A DNA stretch of 64,000 bases from Lunatimonas lonarensis (GTDB lineage Bacteria; Bacteroidota; Bacteroidia; Cytophagales; Cyclobacteriaceae): the NCBI RefSeq assembly GCF_000390185.1, contig NZ_AQHR01000022.1, positions 124,001 through 188,000 on the forward strand. The letters are read 5' to 3'. Position 1 is the first letter of the stretch; every line of letters starts with the position of its first letter. A program made the translations under genes and the position numbers. The notes beneath the pieces were generated by a model, which was given only the letters and a program-made list of their open reading frames with translations, did not search any database and had not been told where the DNA came from. Below are positions 1 to 8,353 of the stretch, in pieces.

Positions 1-311
1 GGCAGCAAATACCTAAACGCAGTGAAACCTTCACGGGAGATTATCCAATCCAGGTTTTGTGTAAGACTTTGGGCATTTGCCGGATCATCCAATGTAAGGT
101 ACATGCAACGATGCCCTCCTTCGGCCAAAAACCGGGAAAAAGAACGCATCGCTGAAAAAAACGCCACTACCTTTTGGACATGGTGTGTGACGTAATCCGT
201 TTCCTGGCGCATTTCCATCAGCAGAAAAACAACTTCGGGATCCGGCTCCGAAAACCAGCTGTGCTGATAATTTAACTGGTCACCCAAAATCAATCGTAAC
301 TCTTTACCCAT
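1..311 (-). CDS. Photolyase/cryptochrome-related protein (FeS-BCP type), C-terminus cut by window edge
   Basis: Only the first 103 codons are present; the gene runs off the left edge. The N-terminus MGKELRLILGDQLNYQHSWF is typical of the deoxyribodipyrimidine photolyase-related (FeS-BCP, PhrB/CryB-like) family, whose characterised members repair (6-4) photoproducts using FAD, a lumazine-type antenna and a 4Fe-4S cluster. The Rossmann-like antenna-domain start is visible, with the conserved VFLLMEM strand near residue 32. The cluster cysteines lie outside the window and cannot be checked. ATG at 311 is the only sensible start. An 8-bp inverted repeat (310-317 / 331-338) sits right at the start codon and may be regulatory. 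The family call is fairly safe; repair versus photoreceptor function is inference. Confidence 0.8.
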   Translation of the reverse strand, partial: MGKELRLILGDQLNYQHSWFSEPDPEVVFLLMEMRQETDYVTHHVQKVVAFFSAMRSFSRFLAEGGHRCMYLTLDDPANAQSLTQNLDWIISREGFTAFRYLL

Positions 312-436
312 ATGCCTTAACCAAAGATGTAGGCATATAACCGATTTCGAGGAGGGAATTGTTTTAGCGGCTGCCTGGCAAAACGGCCTGGCAACCGCAA
401 AATACTAGAAGAAACCTAAAAAATATACGTTTACAC

Positions 437-712
437 CTAATCAGTGAATACCGAATTTTCGGTGTCGAGCAACTCGATGTACTCGCCAAAATACAGATTG
501 AAGGTACGAAACAGATGAATGTTGTCTTTTGCCTTTAACTCGTTCAATACCTTATCGCAATCCATTCCCAATGCGCCGCACAGGGTTTCGGCATATTCCA
601 ACAGATCCTCCGCAATCCTATCGGCATCTTTTTGATCTAACTGGACTTGCATAATTGCCTTTGATTTTACCGCCATCAGTGACATACTCCTTTTTGATTT
701 TAAAACTCCCAT
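437..712 (-). CDS. Small hypothetical protein (about 91 aa)
   Basis: I do not recognise this protein. It is small, mixed in charge and soluble in appearance. The middle (IAEDLLEYAETLCGALGMD) looks helical, followed by a segment rich in Phe and Tyr near the C-terminus (NLYFGEYIELL). The start is uncertain: an ATG at 712, an ATG 27 bases further in, or an ATG 36 bases in (MAVKSK), which has AGGAG about 10 bases upstream and so has the best Shine-Dalgarno spacing. It stands alone between the photolyase-like gene and a 420-base non-coding stretch. Coding status rests on ORF integrity and normal-looking amino-acid use, so confidence is moderate. Confidence 0.5.
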   Translation of the reverse strand: MGVLKSKRSMSLMAVKSKAIMQVQLDQKDADRIAEDLLEYAETLCGALGMDCDKVLNELKAKDNIHLFRTFNLYFGEYIELLDTENSVFTD

Positions 713-721
713 ACGAATCAA

Positions 722-1038
722 TCCCTACCTATCCCAATCAGATGACAGACCCTACCGATTTCGGCGCTTGGCCGGTTCAGTGCGTAACCGCCAAGCACTA
801 ACAACGGCACAATCAACCGCCGATTCTAATTACTTTTTTGCTTTACAGATAAATTTTTATGCATTTCAATTGTTGGAATATTATTTTTTGTTTTTGAAAT
901 ACATATAAATGAAATTTTTACTTTTCGTTGTTATTATATAATGAATAAAATATTATTCTATTACACAACTTATTCTTCGAAAATTTTTCCGCTAATTTTT
1001 CAACGGGAGGGCAAGTACAAATAAGAAGCTTCAAAGGC
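722..1038. other. Non-coding gap, AT-rich, with one strong hairpin
   Basis: No convincing gene. From about 830 to 1010 the sequence becomes very AT-rich. A hairpin is visible at 766-796: GCTTGGC pairs with GCCAAGC, then GGTT with AACC past one bulged C, loop of eight bases. It may be a leader or terminator element of the small upstream minus-strand gene, or an orphan. Nothing else was recognised. Confidence 0.5.
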
Positions 1039-1066
1039 AAAAAAAAAGCGGGTCAAACAAACCCGC
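1039..1066 (-). terminator. Rho-independent terminator of lysA
   Basis: Read on the minus strand: GCGGGT, seven-base loop, ACCCGC, then nine T residues. It lies about 75 bases past the lysA stop codon, in the right direction. Confidence 0.85.
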
Positions 1067-1141
1067 CATTATCTTTAACAAACAAATATAGATTCACAAA
1101 AAAAGGCGACACGTATCACTTCAGCCTTCGGGCAAGAAAAT

Positions 1142-2374
1142 CTAGAATACCAGATCGGTTTGGTTGCGTAGTATGTCCGCAAAGGTTTCCCGCTCGCGGA
1201 TGAGGTAATCCTTGCCTTCGAGCAACAGCACCTCGGCCGGTCGGAGACGGGAGTTATAATTTGAAGACATGCTAAATCCATATGCTCCGGCATTTCGTAT
1301 CGCCAAAAGATCCCCTTCCTGAACCTCTTTTAGCTTTCTGTCTGCCGCAATGGTATCTGTTTCACAAATATAACCAACTATGGTATACACCCGCTCAGGC
1401 CCAGACAGCTTAGAGATGTTGACGACGTCATGGTATGCATCGTACATCATGGGACGAATTAGGTGGTTCAGACCTGAATTTACCCCCACAAAAGTAGTGG
1501 CAGGAGTGGGCTTAACTACCGTGGCCGTGACCAACAGGTATCCGCATTCGCTCACAAGAAATTTACCGGGTTCAAACCATATCTCCAACTCTCTCCCATA
1601 AGCTGTACAAAACTGCTGAAACGCCCTGGAAACCTTTTGTCCTACATCCAACATATCAGTGGCGATATCGCCTGGTTTGTAGGCGACCTTAAAGCCACCT
1701 CCAAAATCCAAAAATACCAGGTCCTTAAACTCTGTGGCAGCTTCAAAGAGAATTTCGGCACCTTTCAGAAAAACGTCGGCATCCAAAATATCGGATCCTG
1801 TATGTACGTGCAGACCCACCACCTTTAATCCATAAGCTTCCACTACCTTATGGACGTGTTTCAGCTGTAGGATGGAAATCCCAAATTTGCTATCTATATG
1901 TCCCACGGAGATCTTGGCGTTTCCACCTGCCAAGATATGCGGATTGAGCCGAATGCAGACCGGGACATCGCCACCATAGCTCGTCCCAAAATGTTCCAGC
2001 ATGGGAATATTGTCAATGTTGATCATCACACCAAGCTGCACGGCCTCTTGGATTTCCTCGAAGGACACACAATTCGGCGTGTACATAATCTCCTGCGGCA
2101 AAAAACCAACATGCAGGCATAGCTTTACTTCTTCTATTGACACGGCATCTACACCTGTGCCCGCTCCTTTCAAAAGTTTAAGTATATTGATATTCGAGAG
2201 TGCCTTGGTCGCATATTTGATCTTAAGGTTTACCCCGGCAAAGGCTTCCTGTAGGGTTTTTACCTGATTAAGAATCTTTTCCCCGTCGTAAACATACAAC
2301 GGTGTGCCATATTTTTGGGCTAGGTCTGTCAGCGCTACGCCTTGAATTCGGTAGGCCTGTTCGGTTAATTCCAT
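1142..2374 (-). CDS. lysA: Diaminopimelate decarboxylase
   Basis: PLP enzyme (fold type III, alanine racemase-like barrel) that decarboxylates meso-diaminopimelate to L-lysine, the last step of lysine synthesis, in the cytosol. Visible motifs: the PLP lysine in IKYATKALSN near residue 50, the HVHTGSD segment, the glycine-rich phosphate loop FLDFGGGFKV, the EPGKFLV segment, and near the C-terminus the substrate-site segment CETDT with GAYGFSMSSNYNSRLRP. About 410 aa is the usual length. The reading frame is open further upstream, but a TATATTTG promoter element at 2394-2401 lies in that extension, so ATG 2374 (MELTEQ) is chosen. It is transcribed alone, divergent from the sensor kinase gene. 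Confidence 0.93.
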   Translation of the reverse strand: MELTEQAYRIQGVALTDLAQKYGTPLYVYDGEKILNQVKTLQEAFAGVNLKIKYATKALSNINILKLLKGAGTGVDAVSIEEVKLCLHVGFLPQEIMYTPNCVSFEEIQEAVQLGVMINIDNIPMLEHFGTSYGGDVPVCIRLNPHILAGGNAKISVGHIDSKFGISILQLKHVHKVVEAYGLKVVGLHVHTGSDILDADVFLKGAEILFEAATEFKDLVFLDFGGGFKVAYKPGDIATDMLDVGQKVSRAFQQFCTAYGRELEIWFEPGKFLVSECGYLLVTATVVKPTPATTFVGVNSGLNHLIRPMMYDAYHDVVNISKLSGPERVYTIVGYICETDTIAADRKLKEVQEGDLLAIRNAGAYGFSMSSNYNSRLRPAEVLLLEGKDYLIRERETFADILRNQTDLVF

Positions 2375-2393
2375 GAATTGAGTATTGAATCGG

Positions 2394-2401
2394 CAAATAT
2401 A
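2394..2401 (-). promoter_or_regulatory. -7 promoter element of lysA
   Basis: TATATTTG on the minus strand matches the Bacteroidota sigma-factor -7 consensus TAnnTTTG exactly, 19 bases before the lysA ATG. No clear -33 TTTG is visible. Confidence 0.5.
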
Positions 2402-2452
2402 GGTATTGCTGTTAAAAATAGTTAAGAAACTCCCATTCTTTAAGCTATCCAT

Positions 2453-2460
2453 TAAATTTG
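2453..2460 (+). promoter_or_regulatory. -7 promoter element of the histidine kinase gene
   Basis: TAAATTTG, a perfect TAnnTTTG match, ends only four bases before the ATG at 2465. The transcript would start at or within a base or two of the start codon, so the mRNA is predicted to be leaderless. Confidence 0.5.
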
Positions 2461-2464
2461 TATA

Positions 2465-4180
2465 ATGTCAAAAACCAGAATAAACGCGATCATCCTGGCC
2501 ATGTCCTTTGCGACCCTAGGCCTCATTGCGTTTCAGTTTTATTGGGTTGGAAACGTGCTGAAAATCAACCGGGAACGTTTCCAGCAGAACGTATCCCAAG
2601 CGTTGATGGCGACGGTAGACAAGCTTGAAAAAGGAGAAACCAGTGATATCCTACTCAGTTCCCTCATGGTCGATACGATATTTCAGCAGACCCTTTTTCA
2701 GCCAATCGAACCCATTCAGCTACACGTACGAAGACATCAGGTAGCCATAAGGAGACCCTCAATGGTTGATTCGATGTTCAGTTATCCTTTACCTCAGATC
2801 TCTCCCACATTTCAAAAAATGATTGCCACCAAAGAAGGGGAGCTGAATGACCCGAGGGTGCTGGCAAAATACCTGGAATTAACCCCCGCAGACGCTTCCT
2901 CCCTTTTCTCCCCGGATGAACTGGTTATTTTCCTCCAGGAAAAAGAAAAACACCTGGAATACTTAAGCAATCAGGATCAACACGTCAATAAACGAAATTT
3001 CGCTTCCTATAGGCAGGAAGTTATACTGGAAGAATACAACGTATCGCGGGATGTAGCAGAGAAAATCGTCCGGGCCAATATGAAGATTGGCTTGGTGGAA
3101 GGAGTAATCCATCAGCTCCTCAGCCAAAGCCAACAAAATATATTGAGCAGATTAGACACCGTGATGGTAAAACAGGAAATCCGGGAGCAGCTCCTTAGGA
3201 GGGGAATCGACACCCCGTTTGCCCTTGCTATCTTGGAAAACAACGAGGACTTAATTGGCATAGGCCCCGTGGATGACCTAAAACTTTTGGCCGAAACGGG
3301 CATACGAGCCGAGCTCTTCCCCAGCGATCTGGTAGGCCTGACAAACTTTTTGGTAATCAGCTTTCCTTATGAAAAAAATTACCTGTTGCAGCAAATCTGG
3401 ATACCCCTGCTCAGTTCGCTGCTGTTCCTCGCAATTATCATTTATTGCTTTATCTACGCCATAAGGGTGATCTTTCGACAAAAGATGATATCCGAAATCA
3501 AGAATGATTTCATCAACAACATGACCCATGAGTTCAAGACACCCATATCGACCGTAAGCTTGGCGATCGAAGCACTGCAGGATCCGGAAATCGGACAAAA
3601 AGACCATTTCCGAAGCCGCTATTTGGGAATCATCAAAGAAGAAAACAGAAGACTGGGGAAACAGGTAGAGCAGGTCCTTCAGGCCGCAGCACTGGACCGT
3701 AAGGAATTCACGCTTAAATTTGAAAAAATAAACCTTATAAAACTCATCGAAGAGGTACGGTCCCACATTGGGCTGATCGTGGAAAACAAAGGGGGAACCA
3801 TACAAATCACCTCCCACCTACGCCAACCCTATCTGGAAGCGGATGCGTTCCACCTCGCCAATATTCTGAACAATCTACTGGACAATGCCAACAAATACTC
3901 TCCAGAGAAACCCACCATTCAGATTACGCTGATAGACGCTGGCGGAAGGATAAATATTGCTATACGCGACAACGGCATAGGAATGACCAAGGACGCCCAG
4001 AAAAAAATCTTCGACAAATTTTACCGAGTACCTACCGGCAACATCCACGATGTAAAGGGATTTGGACTTGGACTGTCCTACGTAAAAACCATGGTAGAGG
4101 CACACCATGGAACTGTACAGGTAGAAAGTGAACCTGGTAAAGGAAGCCTATTTACCATAAACCTCCCGCTAACCCAATGA
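2465..4180 (+). CDS. Membrane sensor histidine kinase
   Basis: Two-component sensor of 571 aa. TM1 at about residues 8-28, an extracytoplasmic domain of roughly 280 residues with no domain I can name, TM2 at about 310-332, then HisKA and HATPase_c domains. The phospho-acceptor is His355 in NNMTHEFKTPIS. ATP-site boxes follow: N box LLDNANKYSPE, G1 box DNGIGM, F box FDKFYRVP, G2 box GFGLGLSY. The stop overlaps the start of the OmpR-type regulator by four bases (ATGA), so the two are translationally coupled and form a cognate pair. The pattern resembles Bacteroidota kinases of the PhoR/RprX kind. The signal sensed is unknown. Confidence 0.9.
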   Translation: MSKTRINAIILAMSFATLGLIAFQFYWVGNVLKINRERFQQNVSQALMATVDKLEKGETSDILLSSLMVDTIFQQTLFQPIEPIQLHVRRHQVAIRRPSMVDSMFSYPLPQISPTFQKMIATKEGELNDPRVLAKYLELTPADASSLFSPDELVIFLQEKEKHLEYLSNQDQHVNKRNFASYRQEVILEEYNVSRDVAEKIVRANMKIGLVEGVIHQLLSQSQQNILSRLDTVMVKQEIREQLLRRGIDTPFALAILENNEDLIGIGPVDDLKLLAETGIRAELFPSDLVGLTNFLVISFPYEKNYLLQQIWIPLLSSLLFLAIIIYCFIYAIRVIFRQKMISEIKNDFINNMTHEFKTPISTVSLAIEALQDPEIGQKDHFRSRYLGIIKEENRRLGKQVEQVLQAAALDRKEFTLKFEKINLIKLIEEVRSHIGLIVENKGGTIQITSHLRQPYLEADAFHLANILNNLLDNANKYSPEKPTIQITLIDAGGRINIAIRDNGIGMTKDAQKKIFDKFYRVPTGNIHDVKGFGLGLSYVKTMVEAHHGTVQVESEPGKGSLFTINLPLTQ

Positions 4181-4872
4181 GTAAAACGAGAATACTGCTG
4201 GCCGAAGACGATCCTAACTTAGGGGATATCCTTCAGGAGTACCTTACCATGAAAGGATACGACACCACCTTGTGCAGGGATGGAGAGGATGCTTGGAACC
4301 GCTTTAAAAAAGATACGTTTCAGTTGTGCATTTTGGACGTAATGATGCCCAAAAAGGACGGATTTTCGCTGGGAAAAGAGATAAAAAAAATTGAAGAAGA
4401 CCTGCCCATCATTTACCTAACCGCAAAAAACCTAAAAGAAGATGTCATCTCGGGCCTTAAGATCGGTGCCGATGACTACATTACCAAGCCATTTAGTATG
4501 GAGGAGCTACTGCTCCGGATTGCGGCAATTCTCCGGCGTACCCAAACGAAAACAGAAAGCAAACCACTAAAGACCTACACCTTTGGTGGTTTCACACTCC
4601 ACTACGACCGTCAGCTTTTGGAAAGTAATACCGGAGAACATAAGCTCACTTCAAAAGAAAACGAGCTGCTCCGATTACTTGCTTCAGAACTCAACCAAAC
4701 CGTAAGCCGCTCGCATGCGCTCAAGCTGATCTGGGGAGACGATAGCTACTTCAACGCCCGCAGCATGGACGTCTACCTCAGCAAAATAAGGAAGTTACTA
4801 AAGGACGACCCTAAGGTGCAAATTATCACCCTCCATGGCGAAGGCTTTAAATTGGTCGAAACCGGGGGTTAG
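4177..4872 (+). CDS. OmpR-family response regulator
   Basis: 231 aa. Receiver domain (residues 3-120) with the acidic pair D11/D12, phospho-acceptor D54 in CILDVMMPKKDG, a conserved T/A switch in IYLTAKN, and the lysine of DDYITKPFS. The C-terminal winged-helix DNA-binding domain (about 130-228) contains LTSKENELLRLL and ends in the wing segment ITLHGEGFKL. Its start codon overlaps the stop of the preceding kinase, so it is that kinase's partner. Targets cannot be told from the sequence. Confidence 0.92.
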   Translation: MSKTRILLAEDDPNLGDILQEYLTMKGYDTTLCRDGEDAWNRFKKDTFQLCILDVMMPKKDGFSLGKEIKKIEEDLPIIYLTAKNLKEDVISGLKIGADDYITKPFSMEELLLRIAAILRRTQTKTESKPLKTYTFGGFTLHYDRQLLESNTGEHKLTSKENELLRLLASELNQTVSRSHALKLIWGDDSYFNARSMDVYLSKIRKLLKDDPKVQIITLHGEGFKLVETGG

Positions 4873-4940
4873 AACCTTTCTTTTTGAGGTATCAATTGGT
4901 TTATTCGTCTGCCCCTTTGTATTTTTATAAATCCGAGCGT

Positions 4941-5018
4941 CAGGAGATGCCCGGTGGGAGGCTTAAAAACGTACAAAATTCACCGTCCGACAAACGACCT
5001 CCTGCCGGGCATCTACCT
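4941..5018. repeat. Long-armed imperfect inverted repeat, intergenic
   Basis: The left arm (4941-4961, with core AGATGCCCGG at 4945) and right arm (4998-5018, with core CCGGGCATCT) pair over about 20 bases with two mismatches and one bulge, around a 36-base spacer. There is no T tract, and it lies 70 bases past the response regulator and 40 before ridA. It could be a REP-like element, a cruciform site or a long processing hairpin. Confidence 0.6.
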
Positions 5019-5057
5019 GCTGAAATACCGTTGTAAACAGGTTAACTATCCGACTAT

Positions 5058-5441
5058 ATGCCAAAAACATGCATCCTAACTGAAGAAGCCCCCACCCCTA
5101 TTGGGCCCTATAGCCAGGCGGTAATAGCCGGGAACACCTTATATCTTTCCGGCCAAATTGCGCTGGACCCGGTCACAGGCGAGCTGGTGAACGACAACAT
5201 AACCGAGGAAACACACGCAGTGATGAAAAACCTGGAGGCAGTATTGCGCCACGCAGGTTACTCCTTTCAAGATGTAGTAAAATGCTCGATATTTATCAGG
5301 AATATGGATGAATTCACCACCATAAACGACGCCTACGGGATGTACTTCAAGTCAAATCCTCCGGCCCGCGAAACCGTGGAAGTCAGCAGGCTACCCAAAA
5401 ATGTCAACGTGGAAATTTCCTGCATTGCGGTAAAAAGCTAA
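5058..5441 (+). CDS. ridA: RidA family 2-iminobutanoate/2-iminopropanoate deaminase
   Basis: 127 aa, the family's usual length. RidA hydrolyses reactive imine/enamine intermediates released by PLP dehydratases such as threonine dehydratase, giving 2-keto acids. The YjgF/YER057c/UK114 signature is intact: GPYSQAV near residue 16, the LSGQIALDP turn, the catalytic arginine R104 in NPPARETVEV and the acidic residue E119 in VNVEISC. It acts as a cytosolic trimer with active sites at subunit interfaces. A PLP dehydratase that could produce its substrates is encoded 11 kb away (16542-17498), though not in the same operon. Confidence 0.93.
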   Translation: MPKTCILTEEAPTPIGPYSQAVIAGNTLYLSGQIALDPVTGELVNDNITEETHAVMKNLEAVLRHAGYSFQDVVKCSIFIRNMDEFTTINDAYGMYFKSNPPARETVEVSRLPKNVNVEISCIAVKS

Positions 5442-5471
5442 ACTTTACCTCCCTTCAAAAGTTATTACACC

Positions 5472-5969
5472 GTGAATTGGCTACCCTCCCATAGCGAAGT
5501 TATCGTATCTCCCTTATCCTCCTCAGAGATTGTAAGAAAGGTCTCTATGGTCACAAAACAGGTGGATTTTCTTGATCCCTCTTTTGCCAAACCAAAGGAA
5601 GAAAATCTACTTTTCAATGGGACGGTATCCAGTAATCGGTTTCGTATATCAAAAATAATCACCCGTGCAGACAGCTTCCTTCCATTGATCGTAGGCAATA
5701 TTGAGTCAAACAAACATGGAAGCATCGTATTTCTTGAGTACAGGCTGTTTCCAGGAGCCCGATTTTTCTTGGCTTTTTGGCTAATCGTCTGCATGCTACT
5801 TGGTTTTTTCTTTGCCTGGGTAGGAAAGGATCTATCCATGTCTTCACTTTGCTTTTTGGGAGGATTGGCAAACTGGCTTTTTTCCGTCTCCAATTTCAAA
5901 CGAAAAGTCACAGAATCCAACGAACTGCTTCATCGTCTCCTTGAGCAGCCGATCAAAAACAAAAGCTGA
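5472..5969 (+). CDS. Hypothetical membrane protein with two TM segments
   Basis: 165 aa with a GTG start (the only plausible start in the frame). The N-terminal half is soluble and begins with a strand-rich segment (SEVIVSPLSSSEIVRKVS, then LLFNGTVSSNRFRISK). Two membrane helices follow at about 100-118 and 122-140, then a basic cytoplasmic tail. The FxGxVxxNxFRISK pattern recalls small uncharacterised membrane proteins of Cytophagales; I cannot name a domain. It starts 30 bases after ridA and may be cotranscribed. Function unknown. Confidence 0.65.
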   Translation: MNWLPSHSEVIVSPLSSSEIVRKVSMVTKQVDFLDPSFAKPKEENLLFNGTVSSNRFRISKIITRADSFLPLIVGNIESNKHGSIVFLEYRLFPGARFFLAFWLIVCMLLGFFFAWVGKDLSMSSLCFLGGLANWLFSVSNFKRKVTESNELLHRLLEQPIKNKS

Positions 5970-6085
5970 AAATGGCTATCTGACAAGGTGCTACATGTAC
6001 AGTTTTTCGGAACCAATCTATGGATTATGCCGGTGAGGTTGTAATTTAGCCTCCCGAAACGATGTCTTGCTAAACCAAACCACTT

Positions 6086-7486
6086 ATGGAATACCGAATA
6101 GAACACGATACCATGGGACCCGTTGAGGTTCCCGCACAGAAATATTGGGGTGCACAGACCCAGCGTTCAATCAACAATTTCAAAATAGGCGGCCCAAAAC
6201 ACCAAATGCCACTGGAAATCATCCACGCTTTTGCCATTTTGAAAAAATCCGCGGCGTTGACCAACGCAGATCTAGGTGTATTGGATCGCCAAAAAGCGGA
6301 AATTATCGCGGCCGTATGCGATGAAATCCTGGCTGGAGACCACGATGATCAATTCCCGCTCGTGGTGTGGCAAACAGGATCCGGCACTCAGTCCAATATG
6401 AACGTCAACGAGGTGGTCGCAAACCGTGCCCATGTACGAATGGGAGGTACCCTCGCGGACGCGAAAAAAAGCATCCATCCCAACGACGACGTGAATAAGT
6501 CCCAGTCATCGAATGACACCTTCCCAACCGCCATGCATATCGCCGCTTACCAAATGGTGGTCGGCACTACTATTCCCGGCGTGGAAAAGCTGAGGGATAC
6601 CTTGAAAGAGAAATCCGAAAAGTTCATGCATGTGGTTAAGATCGGCCGCACCCACTTTATGGACGCTACCCCCCTCACCCTTGGGCAGGAATTTTCCGGG
6701 TATGTGGCGCAATTGAACCATGCGTTGCGCGCCATCAAAAATACCCTTCCCCATTTGGCGGAGCTGGCACTTGGAGGCACAGCAGTGGGAACAGGACTAA
6801 ACACGCCGAAGGGGTACGCTGAGCAGGTGGCCGCCAAGATCGCCGAACTGTCGGGAAATCCCTTTGTGACCGCTCCCAACAAATTCGAATCCTTGGCAGC
6901 CCACGACGCGATCGTAGAAACACACGGTGCCCTAAAACAACTGGCTGTTAGCTTAATGAAAATTGCCAACGATATCCGAATGTTGTCTTCCGGACCGCGC
7001 TCAGGCATAGGAGAAATCCTAATTCCCGAAAACGAGCCCGGCTCTTCCATTATGCCCGGCAAGGTAAACCCAACCCAGTCTGAGGCCATGACGATGGTCT
7101 GCGCGCAAGTGATCGGAAACGACACCGCAGTCGCAGTGGGTGGTGCAAATGGTCATTTTGAGTTAAATGTGTTCAAACCAATGATGATCAATAACCTGCT
7201 CAGCTCGGCGCGACTGCTTGGGGATGCATGTGTTTCTTTTAATGACCACTGTGCTGTAGGGATAGAGCCCAACGATACCTTTATCAAGCGGCATCTGGAA
7301 AATTCACTTATGTTGGTGACCGCATTGAATCCGCATATCGGCTATGAAAATGCGGCCAAGATCGCCAAAAAAGCCCATAAAGAGGGGACCAGTCTCCGTG
7401 AAGCCGCCCTAGCTCTCGAGCTCCTGACCAACGAACAGTTTGATGCGTGGGTAAAACCTGAGCAGATGATTGGCGGGTTGTCCTAA
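6086..7486 (+). CDS. fumC: Fumarate hydratase class II
   Basis: 466 aa, the standard length for the class II, iron-independent, homotetrameric enzyme that interconverts fumarate and malate in the TCA cycle. The N-terminus carries the typical [19 protein letters not shown]. Substrate-site blocks are present: [43 protein letters not shown] (with the catalytic histidine), GGTAVGTG, and the fumarase/aspartase signature [13 protein letters not shown] at about residues 319-331, whose flexible loop holds the catalytic serine. A strong terminator follows, so this is a single-gene unit. Aspartase is excluded mainly by overall resemblance to FumC, in particular its N-terminus. Confidence 0.96.
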   Translation: MEYRIEHDTMGPVEVPAQKYWGAQTQRSINNFKIGGPKHQMPLEIIHAFAILKKSAALTNADLGVLDRQKAEIIAAVCDEILAGDHDDQFPLVVWQTGSGTQSNMNVNEVVANRAHVRMGGTLADAKKSIHPNDDVNKSQSSNDTFPTAMHIAAYQMVVGTTIPGVEKLRDTLKEKSEKFMHVVKIGRTHFMDATPLTLGQEFSGYVAQLNHALRAIKNTLPHLAELALGGTAVGTGLNTPKGYAEQVAAKIAELSGNPFVTAPNKFESLAAHDAIVETHGALKQLAVSLMKIANDIRMLSSGPRSGIGEILIPENEPGSSIMPGKVNPTQSEAMTMVCAQVIGNDTAVAVGGANGHFELNVFKPMMINNLLSSARLLGDACVSFNDHCAVGIEPNDTFIKRHLENSLMLVTALNPHIGYENAAKIAKKAHKEGTSLREAALALELLTNEQFDAWVKPEQMIGGLS

Positions 7487-7498
7487 AAAAACACCTAT

Positions 7499-7528
7499 GG
7501 GTGCGGGAAAATCCCGCACCCCTTTTTC
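7499..7528 (+). terminator. Rho-independent terminator of fumC
   Basis: GGGTGCGGGA, three-base loop, TCCCGCACCC, then CTTTTTCTT. The perfect 10-bp stem starts 12 bases past the fumC stop. Confidence 0.9.
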
Positions 7529-7628
7529 TTCAAAAACTGGATATTTACCTTTAAAAGTAGAATTGTTACGGTTTTTTTGTAATTTGTAGGCATTACGTTC
7601 GTTTTTCATCTTACCTCGAAAAAAAGTT

Positions 7629-8252
7629 ATGCCTATGCGCTTTCTCAAGCCCCTTCTTCTCCTTTCACTGGCGGCAATGTTTTTTCTCGCCCCAGACCAG
7701 GCAAATGCCCAGCTCTCCAAACAGGAACGAAAAACTTGGAAAAAAACCAAACGAAAGACTAGTCCCGAAGAATTCAAAAGATTGGTCGACGAAAGGGCGG
7801 TTTTCGCGGCAAAGGTAGACTCCCTAACCCAAGAGACAGCAAGGCTATCGCAGGCACTTGGAGGAAAGGAGGCAGAGGTGAACCGCCTCCAAAGCGACCA
7901 AAAACTACTTGAACAACAGATAAACGAACTAAAGCGACAGCTTGCCAGTGAAGTTGAAAAGAAGGAAAATGAATCCCCTTGGGATAAGGGAGTGGCTTTC
8001 CGGGTGCAACTAGGAGCGTTTAAAGGCCATGACATAAGCGATTTGGTAATAGACAGTCCTGATTTGGAACTTGTAAACGAGGATGGCTTTACCAAATACG
8101 TGCTGGGCCAATTTAGATCCTATCAGGAAGCGGACAAATTGAAGCGATACCTACGTAAAATCGGCTTTCCTGAGACCTGGATTGTCCCATACAAAGATGG
8201 TAGACGGGTTCCTTTGGAGGAGGTATTGGAGGTGGCACTGAAGGGTGATTGA
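7629..8252 (+). CDS. Exported coiled-coil protein with a SPOR-like C-terminal domain
   Basis: 207 aa. A signal peptide (residues 1-27, cleavage after ANA) is followed by a basic stretch, then a coiled coil at about 55-112 (heptad-like SLTQETARLSQALGGKEAEVNRL). The C-terminal domain (about 122-195) looks SPOR-like: FRVQLGAFKG at its start and YVLGQFRSYQEADKLKRYLR later, a fold that in other proteins binds denuded peptidoglycan at division sites. The protein would be periplasmic or loosely envelope-attached. Similar Bacteroidota proteins are often loosely named ezrin/radixin/moesin proteins because of the coiled coil. A role in the cell wall is inference from the fold only. Confidence 0.75.
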   Translation: MPMRFLKPLLLLSLAAMFFLAPDQANAQLSKQERKTWKKTKRKTSPEEFKRLVDERAVFAAKVDSLTQETARLSQALGGKEAEVNRLQSDQKLLEQQINELKRQLASEVEKKENESPWDKGVAFRVQLGAFKGHDISDLVIDSPDLELVNEDGFTKYVLGQFRSYQEADKLKRYLRKIGFPETWIVPYKDGRRVPLEEVLEVALKGD

Positions 8253-8353
8253 GGGTACGCGGAAAGTTATTGATCGGTTTTTTTATTTTTTTCAGGCAAA
8301 TTATAATCCTAGGCAAGTACAGCCTAAGGACTAATCTTTCGTAATTTCGCCCT

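Noticed and set aside
6547-7125. 192-codon open frame antisense to fumC
   Set aside because: Shadow of a strongly conserved gene; rich in Ser and Pro, as expected from an antisense frame.
7409-8095. 228-codon minus-strand frame over the fumC end and SPOR-like gene
   Set aside because: Crosses a clear terminator and a signal-peptide gene; Ser/Phe-rich antisense composition.
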